Origin: Seleniivibrio sp.
Lineage (GTDB): Bacteria > Chrysiogenota > Deferribacteres > Deferribacterales > Geovibrionaceae
Assembly (NCBI RefSeq): GCF_021209385.1
Contig: NZ_JAJOIL010000021.1
Coordinates: 1 to 64,000 of the forward strand
Reading direction: 5' to 3'
DNA: 64,000 nt
In this document: piece after piece, positions 52,497 to 60,949 of the stretch
Numbering within the stretch: position 1 is the first letter of the stretch
How the letters are laid out: every line of letters begins with the position of its first letter
Notes under the pieces: generated by a model
The model's database searches: none
What the model was told of the DNA's origin: nothing
Seen by the model: only the letters and a program-made list of their open reading frames with translations
Position numbers and translations under genes: made by a program

Positions 52497-52690
52497 GACC
52501 TGTTTTTGTATAAAAATGTGTGGTAAACCGACAAGCCCACCAGAGCCACCCCTGCGATGGAGTGGATGTTTCTTGAGGTTTTACCCTTGTTGAATCCTGA
52601 AACCACCAGAACTCCAAGTGCCGCCGTCATGGCGTATTTGGTGTATCTGCGTTTCTTCTGCATGGGGCTTAATTTTTTTTCTTCGGGCAT
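52493..52690 (-). CDS. Small two-helix membrane protein (65 aa) of the metal cluster
   Basis: A Lys/Arg-rich start (MPEEKKLSPMQKKRRYTKY) is followed by two hydrophobic helices (about 20-34 and 44-60) joined by a basic loop NKGKTSRNIH. Two histidines, in NIHSIAG and SVYHTFLY, lie on the second helix 13 residues apart, a spacing seen in membrane haem- or metal-binding helices. No family assigned with confidence. It overlaps the ATPase start by four bases, so it may be a subunit. Confidence 0.65.
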   Translation of the reverse strand: MPEEKKLSPMQKKRRYTKYAMTAALGVLVVSGFNKGKTSRNIHSIAGVALVGLSVYHTFLYKNRS

Positions 52691-52691
52691 G

Positions 52692-53012
52692 TTATTCTCC
52701 GCCCATCTCCGCCTGAACGTCTCTTATCTGTTCTTTCAGTTCTTCAACGCCGCCCTGAAGACCGCCCCATACCTTAACAACGCCTTTTACGATGGCTTTT
52801 TTAACTGCGGGGTTGGTGAGGACGAGTGCTATGCCTGCGCCGATAACAAAGCCTTTAACATATGACGGCTCGCGGAAGTTGAACCATTCTTTAAGATGGC
52901 TTGCTGCTGTGTGCTGCTGGGGATAGTATGCCTGCTGTTGTGCATACTGGGGTGCGTAGTAATGCTGTTGTTGCTGTCCTTGTCCCGCTTCGGGTGCTTT
53001 TTGCTGTTCCAT
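52692..53012 (-). CDS. Gln/Tyr-rich membrane protein of the metal cluster
   Basis: 106 residues. The first 40 are low-complexity Gln, Tyr, Ala and Pro (repeated YAPQYAQQQAYYPQQ pattern). A hydrophobic segment with GxxxG-like spacing follows (YVKGFVIGAGIALVLTNPAV), then a basic/amphipathic KKAIVKGVVKVWGGLQGG and an acidic helix. The segment KGFVIGAGIALVLTNPAVKK is closely echoed in the 169-aa protein upstream (KGLVMGAGLAMLLSSESVR), so the two belong to one family. Likely a membrane-shaping or scaffolding component of the cluster's compartment. Confidence 0.72.
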   Translation of the reverse strand: MEQQKAPEAGQGQQQQHYYAPQYAQQQAYYPQQHTAASHLKEWFNFREPSYVKGFVIGAGIALVLTNPAVKKAIVKGVVKVWGGLQGGVEELKEQIRDVQAEMGGE

Positions 53013-53014
53013 GA

Positions 53015-53341
53015 TTAGCTCTCCTTAACTGTTTCTGTATTTGTCGGTTTAACTGATGAATCCCAAAGATATTTCGCGCCTGCTGACGCCGCTGTGAAGG
53101 CTATCAGGGACATAAAGACCCCGAAACCGAACATGCTTGCCGCGGCAACGCCCGCTGCTGTGGCGATACCAGTCCCTGCCGCTTCCTTTACAACGTTCTC
53201 TGCTGCCTGTTCTTTTGTTATCTTTCCGGCTTTGTAGTCTTTCGTCTGTTTTGCGGCAGACACCGCGCCCCCGATGACCGCGCCTGCCAGAGCGCCCGAT
53301 ACCGTCGCCCTGCCGATTGATGACCCTATATGCTTGCTCAT
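53015..53341 (-). CDS. Glycine-zipper membrane protein of the metal cluster
   Basis: 108 residues with two hydrophobic Gly/Ala-rich hairpins: GALAGAVIGGAVSAA (about 16-30) and GTGIATAAGVAAASMFGFGVF (about 56-85), separated by a charged helix (KQTKDYKAGKITKEQA). Small residues at every fourth place suggest tight helix packing in the membrane, as in magnetosome and other organelle-associated small proteins. No named family. It overlaps the neighbour upstream by four bases. Confidence 0.7.
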   Translation of the reverse strand: MSKHIGSSIGRATVSGALAGAVIGGAVSAAKQTKDYKAGKITKEQAAENVVKEAAGTGIATAAGVAAASMFGFGVFMSLIAFTAASAGAKYLWDSSVKPTNTETVKES

Positions 53342-53847
53342 ATCTGTTCCTCCGAATCCTCTGTGAACATACCTACTGTTTTTCCGAGAATGTCGCTCAG
53401 TGCGGAACGCACCGATTCACTGCTTAAAAGCATTGCCAGTCCGGCTCCCATGACCAGCCCCTTGATGAAGTCGCTGCCTGTGGCGTTCACCATCCTGCTG
53501 ACCTCCGAAAGCTGAGGGTTGCCCTCTATCATCTGCCCGAACATACCCATAATTCCGCTCATGGGGTCTTCCTGCCGGTGGTGTCCGCAATGCTCCTCGT
53601 GTGGAGGCATGGGCGGAGCGGGCTGAAAACCGTATTGCGGCGGATATGGCGGCATATACGGGGGGAACGGCGGATAGGGAGCATATCCCTGCATGGGCGG
53701 ATAGCCGGGGGGCGGATACATGTAAGGGTTATAGTAGCCTCCCATATACGGGTTGCCCATGAACGGCTGCTGTCCCGTTTCCGGGTTCTGCATCTGCTCG
53801 CTGAACCCCTGCTGTTCGGGTGTTTCGTTTGTTTCTTTGTTTTCCAC
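53338..53847 (-). CDS. Pro/Tyr/Gly-rich protein with membrane segment
   Basis: 169 residues. About 25-90 is Pro, Tyr, Met and Gly low complexity (PPPGYPPMQGYAPYPPFPPY). A His-rich patch HEEHCGHHRQE follows, which could bind metal, then an amphipathic helix and a hydrophobic stretch KGLVMGAGLAMLLSSESVR similar to the 106-aa protein. The acidic C terminus has DILGKTVGMFTEDSEEQ. Low-complexity surface domains of this type may scaffold or concentrate iron, but that is speculation. AGGAGGG precedes the ATG. Confidence 0.72.
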   Translation of the reverse strand: MENKETNETPEQQGFSEQMQNPETGQQPFMGNPYMGGYYNPYMYPPPGYPPMQGYAPYPPFPPYMPPYPPQYGFQPAPPMPPHEEHCGHHRQEDPMSGIMGMFGQMIEGNPQLSEVSRMVNATGSDFIKGLVMGAGLAMLLSSESVRSALSDILGKTVGMFTEDSEEQI

Positions 53848-53888
53848 AAAACCCTCCTTTTATATTTTTTTGATTCTGATTAGTGTGG

Positions 53889-53976
53889 TGAGACTGCCGC
53901 GTCAGCCTGAAAGCTTCCTCGCAGAGACGGATAAATTACTGTCTTCGCGAGGAGCGTAAGCAACGAAGCGATCTCA
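53889..53976. repeat. Dispersed palindromic repeat, copy C
   Basis: The clearest copy: TGAGACTGCCGCGTCAG to CCTCGCAGAGACGG, an 11-base spacer, then GTCTTCGCGAGGAGCG to GAAGCGATCTCA. The arms are imperfectly complementary. It directly abuts the stop codon of the HMA-like gene (53977-53979). Confidence 0.7.
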
Positions 53977-54288
53977 TTAACTTATAAAATCTTCGTACTT
54001 TTTAAGCACCGCGAGGCTTTCGCTGTCGGATGCACCGAAAAGCACAGCCATGTCCACCGGATGTATCACCGCAGGGTCATACCGCAGAACCACCGAACGC
54101 GCGAGCATGTTCACCCGCTTGTCCAGCACGCCCGGAATGGATGCGCTTATCTCCTCCAGTCTCTTGCTCACAGGGTCTTTCATAATCGCGGGGTCGACCT
54201 TGAGCCTGATGCGCCCTTCAACGTGATGCACCACAGAGACATATTTTTTTACTGCAAGAAGTTCCTCAATCATTTGTTTCTCCGTCAT
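53977..54288 (-). CDS. HMA-like domain protein without CxxC (FezC-like candidate)
   Basis: 103 residues. Ferredoxin-like HMA pattern: VSVVHHVEGRIRLKVDPAI, SASIPGVLDKRVNMLARSVVLRYDP. The CxxC metal-binding loop is replaced by HHVEGR. The same 'GR(I/V)RLK' type strand begins both ATPases of the cluster, so it is a stand-alone relative of their N-terminal domains. It overlaps the second ATPase gene by 23 bases. A heavy-metal-associated partner of this kind is, as I recall, a regular member of ferrosome clusters. Confidence 0.72.
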   Translation of the reverse strand: MTEKQMIEELLAVKKYVSVVHHVEGRIRLKVDPAIMKDPVSKRLEEISASIPGVLDKRVNMLARSVVLRYDPAVIHPVDMAVLFGASDSESLAVLKKYEDFIS

Positions 54289-56413
54289 AGTTCATAAGTC
54301 GGGACGAGTTCGCCATTATACCGCCGGTGTGGGCTATGTGCAGAAGCCCTGCCATAACGGGGTTCAGGATGCCCACAGCGCCAAGAACCGCTCCTGCGAT
54401 ATTGGTTGAAGTAGCTATTGAAAAATTCTGATGTATTATCGTTTTTGTTTTCTTGCTGAGCTGACGGAGGAAGATTATCTTGTTCAGATCGTCGTCCACC
54501 AGCGCTATGTCTGCCGCTTCAACGGCAACGTCGGAACCTGCCGCACCCATGGCTATGCCAAGGTCGGACTGCGCCAGAGCAAGAACGTCGTTGATGCCGT
54601 CGCCTATCATCGCAACCTTATGGTCTTTCTGTATAGTTCTGATTATGTCCGCTTTGTCCTGCGGCAGAACGGAATAGTGACATTCGTCAAAACCAAGACG
54701 CAGAGCTAAAGGTTCTGCCGACTGCTTTTCGTCGCCAGTCACCATTATGAGATTTTTTACGCCGTCTTTGCGCAGTACCTCTATCATCTCGGCAACACCC
54801 TCTTTGTCCTGCGTGCGGATGGAGATGATGCCAAGAAGTCTGCTGTCTTCTGCGACGTAGAGAACGCTTTTGCCCTCTTCCGCCCATTTTTCGGCACGTT
54901 TTTTCACTGTGCCTGTTTTTATGCTGAACCTGTCCATGAGCTTTCTGTTGCCGACACATACTGTGCCTTCGGCGGTGTCAGCCGCAACGCCCATGCCTAG
55001 GATGGTTTCGCATACCGCGTGGTCGGGCTTTTCCAGACAGAGCTGTTCAGCTTTTTTGCGTATCGCCGCCGCCATGGGGTGACGGTTGTGCAGTTCTGCG
55101 GCGTATGCTCTCATGAGAAGATCCTGCTCCGACCAGCCTTTCAGAGGATGGATATCTATTACCTCAGGCATGTCGGTGGTTATTGTCCCTGTTTTGTCGA
55201 AACAGAATGATTCCTGTTCACCCGCATCCTCAAGGTACCGCCCACCTTTGATGAGAACACCCTTCGATGCCGCGTTGCCTATGGATGCGCTCACCGCAGA
55301 TGATGCCGCCAGTGCGGTAGCACAGGGACAGGTCATAACGAGCATGACAGAAAGTGTTCTGGAAAGACTGCGGGTCAGCAGGAAGGTTCCTGCCGTCATC
55401 ATGAATCCCAGCCCCACCAGCTTTTTAGCGAGTTTATCCGCCTCAAGCTCAATAGGTGCTTTGTTTTCCAGAGATGTTTCCACCGCCTGCAAAATGCGCG
55501 CAAGATATGTGCTGTCGCCCACTCTGTCCGCGCGGATGTATATCAGTCCGTCCTGAACGTAGGTTCCGGCATAGACGGATTCTGATTTGACCTTGTGAAT
55601 GAGTTCCTGACGACCGTTTATGGGGGCTTCGTTCACCATCGCCTCGCCGCGGATTATCTCGCCGTCGACGGATATCTTTTCACCTGTGCGCACTATCACT
55701 GTCGCGCCCTGTTCCACTTTTTCAACTGGGATCTCAAGTTCCCGTCCGTTGATGAGTACGAACGCAGTTTTTGCGGTGACGTCCAGAATGTTTTTGATTG
55801 ATGCGCGGGATTTTTCTGTGATGTGTTCCTGCATGAGTTCCGCGCCGCTGTTCACCCAGAGAATTTCAAGGGCGGTCATGGTTTCGCCTGTGAGAAGCGC
55901 TGCGCCCACGCCGGCTCCGAGAAACGCGTCCAGTCCGATTTTTTTATCTTTCAGTGTTTTCGATACGGCGGTGTAAACAAGGGGTGCCGCGAAGAATGCC
56001 GTAAAGAACCACATGGGGCTGAAAACAGCCTGTGAAAGAACTTTACCGAAAAGTTTTTTTGATATGAAAGACGCGCCTGTCATAACAGTAAGCGCGGCGA
56101 ACTCTGTTTTTTTGTTGAGAAGAGCCAGTCCGTCCTTCGCATCGGAACAGGCACAGTCTGCCTTTACGGATTCGGCGGGAGCCAGTTTAACCTGTTTTAT
56201 GACCGAAACTGCGTTGACGATGTCCGAAACGGAGAGGATGGAACCGTCGTAGGCAACGATAAGGCTTGCGCATTTTCTGTTGCAACGCACTGATGATATA
56301 CCCTGTTTTGATGAAAGGACGCTGATTATGGATGAGCAAAGATTTTGCTCTTGTCTGAGAATGGGATATTTAAGCCTTACCCTGTTGGGGGCGGAATGAG
56401 CTATCTTTAACAC
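54266..56413 (-). CDS. P1B-type metal ATPase with CPC motif
   Basis: 715 residues, first gene of the cluster. Degenerate HMA-like N terminus (APNRVRLKYPILRQEQ), a hydrophobic linker (about 110-190), actuator with the TGES-like loop changed to PINGRQELI, the metal-site helix VMTCPCATALAAS, phosphorylation site FDKTGTITTD, RHPMAAAI and GDGINDVLALAQSD. The missing TGES glutamate (NGRQ) is notable because that residue drives dephosphorylation, so the pump may be slow or regulatory. The CPC motif by itself would suggest Cu+, but the context suggests iron handling. A weak Fur-like site lies 117 bases upstream. Confidence 0.85.
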   Translation of the reverse strand: MLKIAHSAPNRVRLKYPILRQEQNLCSSIISVLSSKQGISSVRCNRKCASLIVAYDGSILSVSDIVNAVSVIKQVKLAPAESVKADCACSDAKDGLALLNKKTEFAALTVMTGASFISKKLFGKVLSQAVFSPMWFFTAFFAAPLVYTAVSKTLKDKKIGLDAFLGAGVGAALLTGETMTALEILWVNSGAELMQEHITEKSRASIKNILDVTAKTAFVLINGRELEIPVEKVEQGATVIVRTGEKISVDGEIIRGEAMVNEAPINGRQELIHKVKSESVYAGTYVQDGLIYIRADRVGDSTYLARILQAVETSLENKAPIELEADKLAKKLVGLGFMMTAGTFLLTRSLSRTLSVMLVMTCPCATALAASSAVSASIGNAASKGVLIKGGRYLEDAGEQESFCFDKTGTITTDMPEVIDIHPLKGWSEQDLLMRAYAAELHNRHPMAAAIRKKAEQLCLEKPDHAVCETILGMGVAADTAEGTVCVGNRKLMDRFSIKTGTVKKRAEKWAEEGKSVLYVAEDSRLLGIISIRTQDKEGVAEMIEVLRKDGVKNLIMVTGDEKQSAEPLALRLGFDECHYSVLPQDKADIIRTIQKDHKVAMIGDGINDVLALAQSDLGIAMGAAGSDVAVEAADIALVDDDLNKIIFLRQLSKKTKTIIHQNFSIATSTNIAGAVLGAVGILNPVMAGLLHIAHTGGIMANSSRLMNYDGETND

Positions 56414-56529
56414 ACTAACCGTCCTGTGCGCCCTATGCCCGAAAGGGAGCAGATTTGTTAATGTGTCAACCCGAACGCTTATCCAATGTTAAGCACCGCA
56501 CACACCAAAAGTCAACTTTTTTTCAAATA

Positions 56530-56544
56530 TGAAATTGAATATCA
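56530..56544. promoter_or_regulatory. Weak Fur-like box upstream of the metal cluster
   Basis: On the minus strand TGATATTCAATTTCA agrees with TGATAATnATTATCA at 11 of 14 informative positions. It lies just after the AGCS terminator and 117 bases before the first ATPase gene. Confidence 0.4.
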
Positions 56545-56560
56545 GTAATGATTTAGAACG

Positions 56561-56589
56561 AAAAAAGGCGGTCAGAAAGGCTGACCGCC
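56561..56589 (-). terminator. Terminator of the AGCS symporter gene
   Basis: GGCGGTCAG / CTGACCGCC with a five-base loop followed by six T on the minus strand. Confidence 0.88.
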
Positions 56590-56604
56590 ATATTTATCAG
56601 TAAA

Positions 56605-57945
56605 TTATTTTTTTAAATTGGCAAAATAGTCTTTCGTTTCCGCAAAGACAACGGATGAGAGACCCAGAAGACCAATAAGGTTGGGCAGAGCCATAAGCCC
56701 GTTGAAAATGTCCGAAAGCAGCCAGACGATGTTCAGTTTTGCCATAGCGCCGATGCCTATGAAGAGGATGAAAACTATTCTGTAGGGTGTGATGGATTTC
56801 ACGCCGAACAGGTATTCCATAGACTTCTCACCGTAATAGCACCAGCCAAGTATGGTAGAATATGCAAACAGCGCAAGGCTTATGGCAACAACTATGGGTC
56901 CAGCGGAAAATCCGAGTGAGAAAGCGTGGTTTGTAAGATCAGCTCCGTTTTTGCCTATGTCCCACGCGCCTGTGCAGATAAGCACAAGACCTGTCATTGT
57001 GCAGACGATAAGCGTGTCGATAAACGTCTGGGTCATGGAAACCAGCGCCTGTGAAACAGGATGCTTTGTCTGAGCAGCTGCCGCCGCTATGGGCGCACTG
57101 CCGAGACCTGATTCGTTGGAGAAAACACCTCTGGCAACACCCATGCGGATTGCCATCATAACGCTTGCACCCGCGAAGCCGCCAGATGCCGCGGTGGGGG
57201 TGAACGCCTCTGCAAAGATAAGCGCGAACGCCGCAGGAATTTTATCTGCGAACATCACAAGGATGATCAGTGCGCTTATTATATAGAAAATTATCATGAT
57301 AGGTACGAGAACGCTCGTTACTCTTCCGATGGATTTGATTCCGCCCAGAACAACCAGAGCGGTGAACACCATCAGCACGAGACCTGTTGCATAGGTCGGT
57401 ACGTTGAATGTGGAGCGCAGAGCGTCCGCAACGGAGTTAGCCTGAACCATGTTGCCTATCCCGAAAGATGCCACAACAGCAAACACCGCGAACAGTGCGC
57501 CCATCCATTGCCATCCGAGACCGTTTGAAATGTAATACATCGGACCGCCGCTCATGTTGCCGTTTTCGTCAACTTCGCGGTATTTAACAGCAAGAACAGC
57601 TTCCGCATATTTGGTCGCCATGCCCACAAGACCTGTCACCCACATCCAGAACATTGCACCGGGTCCGCCCAGAGCGATAGCCGTAGCAACCCCCGCTATG
57701 TTTCCTGTTCCCACTGTGGCGGACATTGCCGTCATCAGTGCCTGAAAGTGTGTGATGTCGCCGGGTTCGTCGTCGTACTCTTTGCGTTTAACAAGTGCAA
57801 GCCAAAGTGCGTAAAAAAGTTTAGTAAACTGAAGAAAACGAAGATTTAATGTGAGGTAGATGCCTGTTCCAACCAGAAGCACAAGGAGCGGTACGCCCCA
57901 GATAAAGCCTCCGATGGTATTTAATATGTTTTCAAACTGTTCCAA
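56605..57945 (-). CDS. Alanine/glycine:cation symporter (AGCS family)
   Basis: 446 residues from a TTG at 57945, chosen because AGGAGG lies six bases upstream and the protein then starts at the usual family position. About eleven membrane helices. AGCS signatures: [47 protein letters not shown] and [25 protein letters not shown]. Imports alanine, glycine or related amino acids with Na+ or H+. Single-gene unit with its own terminator. Confidence 0.94.
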   Translation of the reverse strand: MEQFENILNTIGGFIWGVPLLVLLVGTGIYLTLNLRFLQFTKLFYALWLALVKRKEYDDEPGDITHFQALMTAMSATVGTGNIAGVATAIALGGPGAMFWMWVTGLVGMATKYAEAVLAVKYREVDENGNMSGGPMYYISNGLGWQWMGALFAVFAVVASFGIGNMVQANSVADALRSTFNVPTYATGLVLMVFTALVVLGGIKSIGRVTSVLVPIMIIFYIISALIILVMFADKIPAAFALIFAEAFTPTAASGGFAGASVMMAIRMGVARGVFSNESGLGSAPIAAAAAQTKHPVSQALVSMTQTFIDTLIVCTMTGLVLICTGAWDIGKNGADLTNHAFSLGFSAGPIVVAISLALFAYSTILGWCYYGEKSMEYLFGVKSITPYRIVFILFIGIGAMAKLNIVWLLSDIFNGLMALPNLIGLLGLSSVVFAETKDYFANLKK

Positions 57946-58073
57946 ATAAAACCTCCTTCTTTTGACTGTGTTAAACTTAACATTAATCATAGAAAATCTC
58001 AATACATTAAGAACGTGGATTCATCTGACAGATAGGTGAAGTTTGTGATTTGGAGAAATTTAATTAAGTTTAG

Positions 58074-58877
58074 TTATTCTGAACAGTTCGATTCGTATGC
58101 AATCATAGCTTTTTTGCGTTCCACGCCCCAGCGGTAGCCAGTTACGGCTCCGGTCTCACGCAGAACTCTGTGACAGGGGATGAGATATCCGATGTTGTTG
58201 CGTCCCAAAGCTGTGCCGACGGCGCGGGAAGCTTTCGGCATGTTTATCATGCGGGCAATGTCGCTGTAGCTGGCGAATACGCCTGTCGGAAGGTTAAGCA
58301 CTGCAGTCCATACTTTTATCTGAAAATTTGTGCCTTTCATGAATATTTTAATGCCGTCAGTATCGTTTGAGAAAATTTTTTGGACGGTACCCTGTACTGC
58401 GTTATCATTTCTCACCAAATTCGCGTTAACCCATTCGGATTTAAGCTGTTCGAGGGCATCATCGGCGAACGAGAGCCCGCATACGCCTCTTTCTGTCAGC
58501 GCAGTGAGACATGTCCCGAACGGTGTCGGTTGAAAACCGTATGTTATGGTCAGTCCCGCGCCCATGGATTTATATTCGCCGGGGGTAACCGCGTCAATGC
58601 TCACGAACAGGTCGTGCAGGCGTGACGGACTGCTCAAGCCTACGTCAAACGCGGCATCAAGAACCGGGCGGGATTCGTCCAGAAGTTTCTTTGCCGCCTG
58701 AATTGTCAGGCACTGCATGAACCTCTTGGGGCTTATCCCCGCCCAGTCCGTGAAAAGTCTCTGAAAGTGGTACTGGCTGAGGTTGAGGTGTGCCGCCACC
58801 TCGTCCAGTGTCGGCTGGCTTTCTGTGTGTGCCTCAATATACCTTATTGCCTTTTCGATACGTTCGTAGTTTTCCAT
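58074..58877 (-). CDS. Ada-like AraC regulator fused to O6-methylguanine-DNA methyltransferase
   Basis: 267 residues. N-terminal AraC-type double helix-turn-helix (about 1-95: EAHTESQPTLDEVAAHLNLS, DVGLSSPSRLHDLFV), then a methyltransferase domain with the acceptor cysteine in LIPCHRVLRETGAVTGYRWG. It lacks the zinc Cys4 domain that senses phosphotriesters in E. coli Ada. Expected to repair O6-methylguanine and perhaps regulate transcription. A 19-base motif upstream (58906-58924) is shared with the CCG-protein gene. Confidence 0.92.
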   Translation of the reverse strand: MENYERIEKAIRYIEAHTESQPTLDEVAAHLNLSQYHFQRLFTDWAGISPKRFMQCLTIQAAKKLLDESRPVLDAAFDVGLSSPSRLHDLFVSIDAVTPGEYKSMGAGLTITYGFQPTPFGTCLTALTERGVCGLSFADDALEQLKSEWVNANLVRNDNAVQGTVQKIFSNDTDGIKIFMKGTNFQIKVWTAVLNLPTGVFASYSDIARMINMPKASRAVGTALGRNNIGYLIPCHRVLRETGAVTGYRWGVERKKAMIAYESNCSE

Positions 58878-58905
58878 GGCTCTAAACTATATCATTGCCG
58901 CAAAG

Positions 58906-58924
58906 GTTGCCACCCGATTCTTGC
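58906..58924. promoter_or_regulatory. Shared 19-bp motif upstream of the Ada-like gene
   Basis: Minus strand GCAAGAATCGGGTGGCAAC. It matches 18 of 19 bases at 61631-61649 (GCAAGAATCGGGTGGAAAC), also upstream of a minus-strand gene. Length and lack of symmetry fit an AraC-type half-site or operator. Confidence 0.55.
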
Positions 58925-58925
58925 T

Positions 58926-60092
58926 CTATTGCACTTTTGCGAAAAGTTCCAGTATCCTGCCTGTCGAAAGTTCGCCTTCGGTCTCTGATGCCTTTTTGCA
59001 TATCCTTATCAGTGCCGATGCCTGCTGACCGGAGAGGGTTATGCCTTCATTAGCGAGTATCTCTGCCAGAGCGGAACGCCCCGACTGGCTTGTGAATCCC
59101 ATTCTGTCGTTTTCTGTTCTGCCGATTGCGCTGAAATCCATAGGGCGGTATGCGCCCTTTGTCATATGTTTTGTCTTTGCCGCGCCGTCCTGATGGATAC
59201 CGCTTCTGTGCATGACCACCTCTTCCCCGAAAAGCGGCGCCTTCTGGTGTATGGGTGTTTCAGAAAGCTCTGCTATGCGTTTCGCCGTCTGTACGAACAG
59301 TTTAATGTTAAGCCCTGTGTCCACACCGCAGTTGTTCAGTACCGCCGCTATCTCGAACAGGTTCGCGTTGCCCGCACGTTCGCCGATGCCGTTCAGGCAT
59401 GTTTCAATCTGAACGGCTCCTGCGAAATACGATTCCACAGAAGTTGCGGTTGCCATGCCGAGATCGTTGTGACAGTGGACGGAAGCCACGATGTGTTCAG
59501 GCAGAGCAGAAACCACCTTTTCCACCATATCAGTAAACAGATACGGGCGGTATCTTTCAACTGTGTTGGGCATGTTTATTATGTCCGCGCCCGCATCGGT
59601 ACATGCGAGAAATGTTTCTGTGACAAAATCGAGATTTTCCATGCAGTCACCGAAATGTTCAGCGGTGAACTGCACCTCTCCTCTGTTCTTTATGAGTGAT
59701 CGGGCGTATGCAACGGATTCCGCTGCGAGCTGCTTCACTTTTTGCGGGTGTATCTTAAGAACATGTTCCATGGTGAACGGACTGAGCGCCAGAACTATAT
59801 GTATGCGCGGTGTCGCCGCATGAGCTATGCTCTCGTATGTGGTCTTTATGTCCTTTTCCACAGCCCTTGTGAGCGCACCCACTGTGATGTTTCCGTCCGC
59901 CACCTCGGCTATTGTCCTGCATGTTTCAAAGTCCATTGCCGATGCCGAGGGGAAGCCAGCCTCTATCTTTTCAACACCTAGCCCGCACAATAGCCCGAAC
60001 ACTTCCAGTTTTTCTTCCAGATTCCAAGGTTTCGCGAGTGATTGATTGCCGTCTCTGAGTGTCGTGTCGTGAAAGACAGGTGCTTTTTTCAT
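58926..60092 (-). CDS. Isopropylmalate/homocitrate synthase-like DRE-TIM metallolyase
   Basis: 388 residues. Claisen-condensing TIM barrel: FHDTTLRDGNQSL with the catalytic Arg and metal Asp, ASVHCHNDLGMATATSVES with metal histidines, LNGIGERAGNANL, and HRSGIHQDGAAK as in 2-isopropylmalate synthases. The C-terminal leucine-sensing domain of full-length LeuA is missing, so it resembles short LeuA or NifV-type enzymes. Substrate (2-oxoisovalerate, 2-oxoglutarate or other) cannot be settled here. No other leucine or lysine genes adjoin it. Confidence 0.82.
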   Translation of the reverse strand: MKKAPVFHDTTLRDGNQSLAKPWNLEEKLEVFGLLCGLGVEKIEAGFPSASAMDFETCRTIAEVADGNITVGALTRAVEKDIKTTYESIAHAATPRIHIVLALSPFTMEHVLKIHPQKVKQLAAESVAYARSLIKNRGEVQFTAEHFGDCMENLDFVTETFLACTDAGADIINMPNTVERYRPYLFTDMVEKVVSALPEHIVASVHCHNDLGMATATSVESYFAGAVQIETCLNGIGERAGNANLFEIAAVLNNCGVDTGLNIKLFVQTAKRIAELSETPIHQKAPLFGEEVVMHRSGIHQDGAAKTKHMTKGAYRPMDFSAIGRTENDRMGFTSQSGRSALAEILANEGITLSGQQASALIRICKKASETEGELSTGRILELFAKVQ

Positions 60093-60151
60093 GTCATTCC
60101 TCCTGTGGGAAAGATTATAAACCTTGCAGCAGCTGAAAATCTAACGATAAT

Positions 60152-60949
60152 ATGACTATGAATATCGTAAAACAGACAAATTTTAAACCTGTCGAAACCG
60201 GTTATGTAATCGACGGCTCAAGACCTGTAATGACCTTTGTTGCAGAGATACACGGTCAGATATGTCCTGATTTCCATGAGCATCCCAGAGGACAGCTTAT
60301 GTATGCCAGTGCCGGAGTGAAGAAAGTTATAACTGAGAAAGGTATGTGGGTGGTTCCACCTCTGCAGGCGGTTTGGATTCCGGGCGGTGTTTCCCACAGA
60401 GCTGAATTTTCAGGCAGAACACTGGTGAAAAATCTTTTCTTCGACCCGTCGTGCGCCCACAGGCTGCCTGACAGATGTTTTGTTATGTCTGTAAGCCCGT
60501 TTCTACGGGAGCTGATAGCGAAATTCTGTAATACTTCAGATAGTGATAAGCTGGCTAATTTATCTGCTGTTTTAGTTGATGAGATAGCGGAAGCGAAGGA
60601 GGAGCCTTTCTGTCTGCCTGCTGCTTCCAGTCATCTTCTGGTTCGTATAATGCAGTATCTTGACGAGAATCCGTCATGCCGGAAAACCCTTGATGAATGG
60701 GCTGTCGAAGCGAACACGAGTCCGCGCAATTTCGCCAGAATGTTTCTGAAAGAGACGGGTATGACTTTCGGAGCGTGGCGGAAGCGGCTTAAGGTGATCA
60801 AGGCGGTGCAGATGATGGACAGCGGCATGTCTGTTACCGAGACGGCTTACGATCTCGGTTATCAGAGTATCAGTGCGTTCATAGAATCATTCCGCAAGGA
60901 GACGGGCAGTCCGCCCGCCAGATATTTAAAGTCTAGTGATTCTCAATAA
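60152..60949 (+). CDS. AraC-family regulator with cupin sensor (NimR-like)
   Basis: 265 residues. N-terminal cupin (about 25-110: HEHPRGQLMYASAGVKKV, PPLQAVWIPGGVSHRAEF), C-terminal double helix-turn-helix (about 170-260: TLDEWAVEANTSPRNFARMFLKETG, SVTETAYDLGYQSISAFIESFRKETGSPPARY). The RGQLMYA and VPPxQAVWIPxG segments mark the NimR/YdeC group. Divergent from the synthase gene and convergent with the CCG gene (17-base overlap). A second ATG two codons on is possible. Confidence 0.9.
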   Translation: MTMNIVKQTNFKPVETGYVIDGSRPVMTFVAEIHGQICPDFHEHPRGQLMYASAGVKKVITEKGMWVVPPLQAVWIPGGVSHRAEFSGRTLVKNLFFDPSCAHRLPDRCFVMSVSPFLRELIAKFCNTSDSDKLANLSAVLVDEIAEAKEEPFCLPAASSHLLVRIMQYLDENPSCRKTLDEWAVEANTSPRNFARMFLKETGMTFGAWRKRLKVIKAVQMMDSGMSVTETAYDLGYQSISAFIESFRKETGSPPARYLKSSDSQ

